In this document: piece by piece, positions 56,437 through 64,000 of the stretch
Layout of the letters: every line of letters starts with the position of its first letter
Position numbering within the stretch: the first letter of the stretch is position 1
NCBI GenBank assembly: GCA_010356995.1
Contig: ML996691.1
Location: 968,211-1,032,210 of the forward strand
Source of the DNA: Trichodelitschia bisporula
Taxonomy: Eukaryota; Ascomycota; Dothideomycetes; Phaeotrichales; Phaeotrichaceae
DNA: 64,000 nt
Direction of reading: 5' to 3'
The notes under the pieces: model-generated
Seen by the model: only the letters and a program-made list of their open reading frames with translations
Databases searched by the model: none
What the model was told of the DNA's origin: nothing
Position numbers and translations under genes: made by a program

Positions 56437-57155
56437 GCTTAATGAAACCCCTTCTTCCCCCTGGGTTCGTGAGTGGAGACCGGGAGAAAGGACGGGAGGC
56501 TGGAAAGTGGCGACGCGCGGACTAAGATCGGACGAGGTCGTTATCTTAGGAAACAGCCTTGAGTACAGACCGGACTTGCTGTAACGTCCATGCTTGCCTT
56601 TTGATCCTCTTCTTTGGGTGGATCGAGGGTGGCGTACGCTGAGAAATCTGGTGAAGGCGATCGATGTTGCGGTTTCATGATCACAATCAGAAACGGCGCT
56701 TCTTTCAATTCGAATAGCGCATTAGGCATGGCCCATTCGAGCGTATTCAAGATGTAGCCCAGTCCGTCTGGTGCAGCTACGGATATTTCTAGAGCGCCGG
56801 AAGAATCGTCAAGGATCAAAAAACGATCCGCCCAGGCCACATTCTATGTCTTGTTCAAAAGGCCATGCCGTCTCAGCATACAGTGAGACGGAAATGAAGG
56901 CTAGTTCTTCAACAAACATCTCATTATCTCAGACACCGTCGCCAGCTTGATAGAGGACGTTGAAATCTTAGTGCACAGACAAAGTCATCCATTTCGGGCA
57001 AGGAGTCAGTTCGTAGCATTTTGCATTTTTGGAATTCTCATATCCCCGTTGTTCGCCTCATGCAAGTTGCAGTGCCGTAAGAAACCAGGCTCCGTCCGAG
57101 TGAAAGGCAAAAAAGGAAGACAGGACCCATCAGAATCTCCCACACAACCACACGC
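56437..57155. other. Intergenic region with possible small reading frame
   Basis: The 719 bp between tRNA-Val and the eL18 3' end contain one protein-like but doubtful frame (about 56541-56919, minus), described separately. Confidence 0.4.
56541..56919 (-). other. Possible small gene or gene remnant
   Basis: Two minus-strand frames look more protein-like than their surroundings. One starts at ATG 56919 (MFVEELAFISVSLYAETAWP) and stops after about 36 codons; the other runs for about 100 codons to 56541 (FLILDDSSGALEISVAAPDG, FELKEAPFLIVIMKPQ) but has no ATG. They overlap in different phases. A weak GTCTCA donor and CATAG acceptor (46 nt) could join them, or this is a decayed gene. No family recognised. 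Confidence 0.22.
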
Positions 57156-58194
57156 CTAGACCTTGAAACCACGCGAACGTCTCCGACCACGGGCACGCTC
57201 GAACTTGCGGCCCTTGCTCTCAACGTAAGGCTTCTTGTGCGAGTGGGGACCGAAGCCGAAGTGCTTGACGGCCTCGCGGGCGTTCTTCGGGCCGCGGAGG
57301 AGCAGGGTGTTGGCACCGGTGGGAGAGCGCTGCACTGAGTTAGTTCTGATTGGATGAGGTTGTCCGAGATATTCACCTGCGCAAGCTCGTCCAGGGTCAG
57401 GCACTCGCCACCAGCCTTCAGGATGCGGGCACGGGCAGTCGCGGTGAAGCGCATGGCCGCAATGGAGAGCTTGGGAACCTCGAGCAGGCTGCTGAGATTA
57501 GTTTTCATTCACATACGCTCAACATATGGACGTACCGAGTGTCATCAGTGACCTTGCCGACAACGACGATCGTCTTGCCCTCGTGGGTCTTCGCGGTGTG
57601 CTCGTTGGCAGCAGAGGCCACGATGCGGGACAGGGACAGAGGGGGCCCTAGCAAGCTTTATTCAGCGCCCGAACTGCATACAGCAGTGGACTCGCTTACT
57701 GTTGATCTTGGACATCTTAAGACGCCTCAGCACCACCTGGTTGAATGGGCTGTCCGTGCCTGCACAGATGTTAGCGTTGGCAATGATATATTTCACTCGG
57801 GACCTACGGCGCGCAAGAAAAGCATAGAGCTTGACCAGGAGCTTGACATACGGGTCATCGCTCTTCGGGGCCTTGCGGTGCGAGTTCCGCACGTGGTGCT
57901 TATCCAGACTGTCCAATGTTAGCTACGAGGTGGTTGACGGAAACGGTCGTTCGCTGGAACTCGGAGCAGCCAGCCGCGTTGACACTAGGTTCAAAGATCG
58001 TGCTTCGAGGAGCCATATTTGCAAAGGTGAAGCCATGTTCTCGAGAGAGACCGGTGGCCGCAAATTTGGCATCGAGAGCACGATTCATCGCCAATTGTGC
58101 CCACAAAGGCCAGTGTCTGCAGCGAGCTGGTTGTCCGAGGTCCAAAGAATATCCGAGTAGACGAAGCATTAGACAAAACGTACTCAATACCCAT
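57156..58194 (-). CDS. RPL18: 60S ribosomal protein eL18
   Basis: Large-subunit ribosomal protein. Six exons on the minus strand: 58194-58184, 57908-57808, 57759-57700, 57647-57536, 57488-57377, 57329-57156 (189 aa, near the usual 186-187). The first exon is 11 nt (MGID) and the first intron 275 nt, against 47-52 nt for the others; a long first intron is common in ribosomal protein genes. The product reads [100 protein letters not shown] and ends [11 protein letters not shown]. At the fourth intron two acceptors three bases apart (57492 and 57489) are possible; the inner one matches the family best. Confidence 0.96.
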
Positions 58195-58830
58195 GGCAAC
58201 TGTGGTTGGCGATTGTCGGCGGAAACTGGAGTGGGTGTGGAATTGAAAAAGAGACTCAGTGTGGAGGAGGATTTCGCTCGGTTATCTCCCGCTCCGTGGG
58301 CTTGGCACGCGTTTGTGCTTTGATGCCTGGCGCGTGTGGCTTTGTGCCTTGGCGCCTTTCGATATCAGATTTACTGCCCCGAAGGCTTCCATGCACTCGA
58401 GACGTGCATGGGCTGCCTGCATTCTCGTGTCTATTCAAATTATGCAGTGCACAACTTCGACCGGCAGAGCTTATCATCAGTTATAGCGGCAAGATACGTC
58501 TGACACCATTTCATATTACAGAGAATAATATGCAACACGACCTCTAAGGGAAGCCTGTCTTGATCGACAAAGTCGACGCTCCGAGTGATAAAGTACAAGT
58601 TCCATGTAGACCCCCGATCGTCATCTATCCTACTCATCGATCGCCGTAAAACGCCCGTAAATCCATCTGACCGAGCCCAATGCAAGTACAAGGCGCTAGA
58701 ACGTGTGCATACCTCCGTTGCCCGCATGTGAGAGAGAAAACAGAAGTGACGGTTCCTGCGGTGGAGACATCGTGAAGGAGTGGGCAACAAGCTACAAAGC
58801 TGTTGATGGTTGCTGAAGGGTATCTACTGT
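58195..58830. promoter_or_regulatory. eL18 promoter region and carrier 3' end
   Basis: The 636 bp lie upstream of eL18 (minus) and downstream of the mitochondrial carrier (minus). No gene-like frame was recognised. The eL18 promoter must be here. Confidence 0.4.
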
Positions 58831-59943
58831 CTAGATTTCTTCTGTCGGGGGCGCTAAGGAAAGGAATAAGTCCCTGGCGAGCTCATAGCTATACCAGGAT
58901 GCCGCCATGCTAGGTGCTACCTTCAGGAGATTGGGTACGATGCCCTTGTAGAGCCCACGCCATCCCTCCAGTTTGATGATCGACACGATAGCATTGGTGA
59001 CGGAGCTGTAATGGTAGCCCATTCCAGACATGGTGTTCACTTGGAACCGCCGACGCAGCACGTCACTGAGTACTTATCAGCAAAGACCCCTCCGGTTGCG
59101 TCCAAATAACTTACAAAGGGTACGTGCAAGTCTGTGCAACAGCCCCAGCAATAGCTCCAGCCGCAAGCTTGCCAAGTCCCACAGGGTCCTTCTCGCCCGG
59201 ACGAGTGAAGTACTGGCGCATGCTCTCATACACCATGAAATTCAACCCGACCTGCTTATGTCAGCCACAAGTGCAAAAGGTATACAAGAAGGTACACACA
59301 TAGGGTGCAACTCCGGCGATCGTAGGAACAATTCCACGGTACAGGGCGGTGATGCCCCCTTCCGTCTTGTACATGATCACCATTGATTCCCACATCCCTG
59401 GCAATTTCTCCTTAGCGCGATCTCCGAGCTCCTTGAACGAAGCTGACTGAATCGACAACCGAGTCCGGACAATGTCGAGCGGGTAGGTGAACGTTACAGA
59501 GGTGATACCGGCACAAGCGCCGCACACAAGCCGCTGCGCGGCATTCAGTTTCGCCCCGGGTGTGTTCTCGAAGTACTGCGCATTTTAGTCAAATGCCCCT
59601 TGGCCGTCAAGGGTTTACGTACGCGTTTGTAGAAATTGTAGCTCCCAAACTGTACGGCGGAGTATGGGACGATCCGTATGCAATTGGTGCCGTTCCCTGC
59701 CATGAACCCCCGCATGCCTTCCTCGCGCCACATCTTCATGAGGGCCTTTGGAACTGACATCTTATATGCGTCCCGCCCAGCACTCTGGACCTGGAAGAGG
59801 ATCTTTAAGCGCTCCAAGGGAGAGACGACAGTGCGCGATACGGCGCCGGCGATGCCGCCTGCAGTGAACGATGCGACTACCGGCTGCGACAACGCTAAAC
59901 GTAGTTGCAGCAAGCGCTGAGGTGGCGCAGTGTCTGCCGACAT
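58831..59943 (-). CDS. Mitochondrial carrier, YPR011C-like (APS/PAPS type)
   Basis: Solute carrier of the inner mitochondrial membrane. Exons, minus strand: 59943-59623, 59575-59300, 59251-59115, 59065-58831 (322 aa); introns 47-49 nt. Three carrier repeats carry the signature PX(D/E)XX(K/R): SPLERLK at 41-47, YPLDIVR at 138-144 and YPFDVLR from 242, the last split by the third intron. Other typical blocks are AGGIAGAVSRTVVSPLERLK, GNGTNCIRIVPYSAVQFGSY, ALYRGIVPTIAGVAPYVGLN and GLYKGIVPNLLKVAPSMAAS. The pattern is closest to yeast YPR011C, reported to carry adenosine phosphosulphates; SLC25A42/Leu5-type CoA carriers are the main alternative. Start chosen at MSADTAPP, just before the first repeat. 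Confidence 0.9.
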
Positions 59944-62316
59944 ATTGGCGGGGACCTTGGTCTGTAGAGGCTTAGTCGGCAAAGATCGTGATAGGAGGCG
60001 AAGAAAGAGGGGGTGTGGTGTAAGAATATTGAACGTACATTGTCGAGTGTCGACATAAAGGCGAAGCTTCGTAGATGTCCAACGGCGCACGGCTTTTCTG
60101 TGGCTGCGACCCACTTCGGGGCAGAAGCGGCTCCCAGGGTACCGCGACTTCTCCTTAACAGGTATGCCTTGTATGCGCGTCAGGGAAGGCGCGACGGTGC
60201 TTTGTCGACAGTGCTCGTCAACACAACCAGAGCTACCGGAGCGGGGGGTTCGACGGGAAGGAACGGGAGCTCATGGGAGATTGCCGAGATGATGTCGCGC
60301 GCGGCGAGCAAAAGTGACAACTCCTGAGGACACGGTGTGTGCGGAGAAGGAGGAAGGAGTGATGGGGTCCCATACAAGGAGTGGCGGTTGCCGAAAAAAA
60401 GATGTGGCGAGGCTGGACAGTAGGTTGCGGGGAAGTTTAAGGATTGCGCAATGGCGAGCGTGACTGTAAGTGTGATGTGGAGATGCGCGATCGCAGGTGG
60501 GCTCGTAAGGTTCTTGGGAGGGTGCGTGCTTTGACTGCAGCACATCCACCGCGTTTGGGCTACCGTATTTGCGGGGGTCTCGCCGAAAACTTCGCCGGGT
60601 GCCGGCTTGGGCCGCCTGCGGCATTCACTATCACTGCTTTTCCTGTGCCAAGCCGTTGGACGGACAGCGACAACTGATATCGAACTATCAACCACAAGCT
60701 GCACGACCGAAGCTGCTACCGTACTTAGGGTCCTCGTGATGCTCGCTGGCCAGTCAAGTCTCGGTTGAGGGACATGTCACGATGCCTCTTGGGAGACAGG
60801 ACAGGCTGACTCGTCCAAACTCCAAAAGAGCCCATTTCCGGACAGGATCCTAACCGGTCTAAACTATTGACCGCTTCACATCTGCTGGCTTCCCAAGTTT
60901 CGACTTCGCCACGCATACTTCATATCCAGTCAGTGATTGCAGCCGCTGGAGTGCTTGCAGATTGGTGGTCCCGGCCGACAAGAACATGGCCGAGGGGCAT
61001 CAAATCAAGAGCCATGTCAGGAAATCAGCCGCAGTTTATAGCCAGTCGAATGCGCCGCTACTTTCCCGTGGACAGTGTTCTAGCGCGAGTCGTTTCAACA
61101 TCTATCCTTCGTGTGTCCAGGATGCCCCATCATTTGTATGTGCTTTTGCGATAAACGTATGCAAGTCATGCTGTTGGGTTCTGAGTGCAACTTATGTTTT
61201 CTCAGTCTCGAGTTAAAGAGTTCCTCGGGATGCTTTACGATGCCTGGAATTAGCTTGAGGTGGATGGTGTATGCAGACCAAGACGTTCTGATCTGAATGT
61301 TAGGGACTGTAAGACGGAAGATAGGCTTTGACTGAAGTAGCTTTCACCTTGGTGAGGTGTAAAGCAGTGTGACCTCGCCATCCCACCGTTGGGCCGATCA
61401 CAACGAGATATCAGATGTCCGACCTTGGAGTCACGGGAAAGTGGTCCTACGTCGTCCGAAGAGTCTCAAGTACAAAGGATGTCTGCATCTGAAAGCGAAG
61501 GTAGAAAAGTTAACAGAGCACAAGATCGGGCGCATATCTACATGGCGGTACCCGTGCAATGGTCGTCCGTATCGATCTATAGGTAGTAATAAGCAGCCTA
61601 CGCCTTGCCAGTTAGGATAGCTGAACAGGTAGCCTTGTGTGAGGGGCCTGAATTCATGTAATCAATATGCAAGAAGTGACAAGCAAGTGTGGCTCAGCAG
61701 GTCCAGAGATAGGCAGCCCAAAGGGCATCATCCTGACGTGACAAAGCATTGGAGAGTGAAGTATCTGTAGGAGAAGGAGCGTCACAGACTGAGGTTCACC
61801 TTCCAAGCTGTCACCTTCCAGCGGTTTCGAGGCCTTATAAATAGACCATTTTGCCTCCCTTCCTCTGCCTTTTTCTTGCACACACCATACTGCACTCGTA
61901 GATTCGCAGAGTTAAAAGAAAGATAAAGCGGTCAAAACGTACCCCTTGCTTTGAGACTTTGAAGGTAAGAACAGACTGAAGAGAAGAAGAGAAGAAACAA
62001 CAACACACACGACTCCTCAAGTTTCTCCGAGATTCCGACGTCACCTGGTGGTCTCTTCGTGTTTGGCGCTTTCCCCTCCATTCTCGCCTTGACCCCTGTC
62101 TCATTTTGCCTAGACGCTAAACTGTTTCTGCTTTCCAGCCCACTTTCCTTCCTCCCCTTCCCAGCAGACAATCCTCCACCAACTCGGCCCAAACCAACTC
62201 GCTGACTTGCCCGCCTCTGCCATAACAACCCCCAACTACAACCCCTCCACCCCCCACCCCACAATACACCAACCCCGCCCGCAAGCAACCGCACATACTC
62301 GCCTTCCAGCATCGCT
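59944..62316. promoter_or_regulatory. Divergent region between carrier and UBC4
   Basis: The 2.4-kb interval separates the carrier (minus) from UBC4 (plus). Frames are short and without motifs. The right part contains a TATA box at 61836 and a pyrimidine/CA-rich leader up to the UBC4 start. The rest is unexplained. Confidence 0.45.
61836..61843 (+). promoter_or_regulatory. TATA box, probably of UBC4
   Basis: TATAAATA lies 481 bp upstream of the UBC4 start codon. It is the best TATA match in the interval and would imply a 5' leader of about 400 nt, possibly with an intron. Confidence 0.35.
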
Positions 62317-63130
<814 letters not shown>

Positions 63131-63700
63131 TTTGCGACGTTTGATATCATGATGGGAGATATGGGGTTTGATGGTTGCAGGGGGGGTGCCATAGCTGTGA
63201 TACGCATGACAAAGTCTTTGTAGAGCAGATTTTCGGCTGGAGTTTGTGCGGGAGAATCGACATCACTTTGACAGGGACCTTGTTAATGCTTTCACAGTGA
63301 GTGCTCGCTTGCTGCGTCTTTGTTATTGCCGGACGTTGGCTGTTTTCCACGTATGCATCTGCCGGGACTTTGTTCTGTAACAGGGCGTGTGTTCGAGGCG
63401 AAATTGCATTCAGGTTTAGATCGATTTACGACGATATGTGGTTGCTTGATTGTCCTGCCCTTATTACTCTTCCGAGTCTCTTACTTTGCCCTACCATTTG
63501 GAGAAGAGTGTCGTAACACAGTAGATGTCTTCTTCCTCACCGCGCAACCCTGTCGCCATACGCCTTGCTATATCTACACGCGAAAGTCTATAAAACCGCG
63601 TCTCGATGCCCCGCTTAACGTCCTGCTTACGCTAGGCCATGCAGACCACCATTCACAGCTGCTCAGCTGCTCAGCTGCGTCTTAGGTGCAAGCAGCAACC
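63131..63700. other. Convergent intergenic region, nothing seen
   Basis: The 570 bp separate the UBC4 stop (plus) and the poly(A) polymerase stop (minus). Only short frames without motifs occur; a short CAGCTG repeat lies near 63657. Confidence 0.45.
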
Positions 63701-64000
63701 TCAGGACGTCGTCCCCGCGGTCATCTTTAGAGAGACCTTGCGATCCACCTTACCGGCCTCCAATTGCGCCGCATACGCCTCCGCTGTCTTGCGGCGTAGC
63801 CTGAACGCCTCATAGCAGTGCCCGACAAGCGGCGAGAGCAGCGACCCTTCCGACGTCTGGCTCTTGAGGCTATGCTCCAACAAGCCGCGAAGGTAGGCCA
63901 ACGTCGTCTGGATGTGCTTGATGCCGTATGATTTGTGGCCGAGGTCGTTGAGCGGGTCGGCAGGGTCCTGGAGGACCAGGCTGTAGGGCTGGAAGGGGCT
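63701..64000 (-). CDS. Non-canonical poly(A) polymerase, C-terminus (cut by window edge)
   Basis: The last 99 codons of a minus-strand gene that continues beyond 64000. The segment SLVLQDPADPLNDLGHKSYG then IKHIQTTLAYLRGLL matches the PAP-associated domain of non-canonical nucleotidyltransferases (Cid1/Trf4/mitochondrial-PAP group), in which a D-P-x-(D/N)-xx-N-D motif and a conserved S/Y follow the central domain. A basic tail ends VDRKVSLKMTAGTTS. The catalytic domain is off the window, so the subfamily and the RNA substrate cannot be given. Confidence 0.78.
   Translation of the reverse strand, partial: SPFQPYSLVLQDPADPLNDLGHKSYGIKHIQTTLAYLRGLLEHSLKSQTSEGSLLSPLVGHCYEAFRLRRKTAEAYAAQLEAGKVDRKVSLKMTAGTTS

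Noticed and set aside
57909-58183. snoRNA in the first eL18 intron
   Set aside because: Only an imperfect C-box-like sequence was found; no convincing C/D pair or H/ACA fold by eye.

Overview
The window looks like a gene-dense segment of a filamentous ascomycete (Pezizomycotina) chromosome. Four things point there: introns of mostly 43-60 nt with CTAAC/CTGAC-type branch sites close to the acceptor; GC-rich coding sequence; fungal gene architectures (dCMP deaminase with an N-terminal P-loop domain, a flotillin, an Ada1/Hfi1 homologue); and two secreted proteins of fungal type. I cannot fix the class from sequence alone. I found no transposon, retroelement or virus-like element.

Left part (1-9.8 kb): the 5' part of dCMP deaminase (DCD1, minus, cut by the left edge) is divergent from ATG7. 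Two uncharacterised minus-strand genes follow, then flotillin (plus), then a 448-aa uncharacterised minus-strand gene. From 9.8 to 15.65 kb I see no convincing gene.

Middle part (15.6-49.4 kb): two neighbouring secreted proteins, each with a Gly-His-Val-His motif (one resembling the copper-monooxygenase/SURNod19 fold); PYM, the exon-junction-complex disassembly factor, divergent from the tiny five-exon QCR9; the very long N-recognin UBR1; MSH2; a secreted FAD-linked oxidase; HFI1/ADA1 of SAGA; the giant GCN1 (about 2694 aa, seven exons); and, divergent from GCN1, a probable mitochondrial helical-repeat protein.

Right part (49.4-64 kb): a second gene-poor stretch (49.4-55.1 kb), an 83-aa small protein, an intron-containing tRNA-Val(AAC), ribosomal protein eL18 (six exons), a mitochondrial carrier closest in pattern to yeast YPR011C, the E2 enzyme UBC4/5, and the C-terminus of a non-canonical poly(A) polymerase cut by the right edge.

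Most genes are housekeeping and do not form one pathway. Exon structures were built by hand from reading frame, splice signals and remembered family sequences; no alignment was run. The points most worth following are a UBR1 upstream ORF whose stop overlaps the main start (ATGA), an overlapping uORF on GCN1, the paired secreted GHVH proteins, several splice-site ambiguities that keep frame, and the two roughly 6-kb gene-free stretches.
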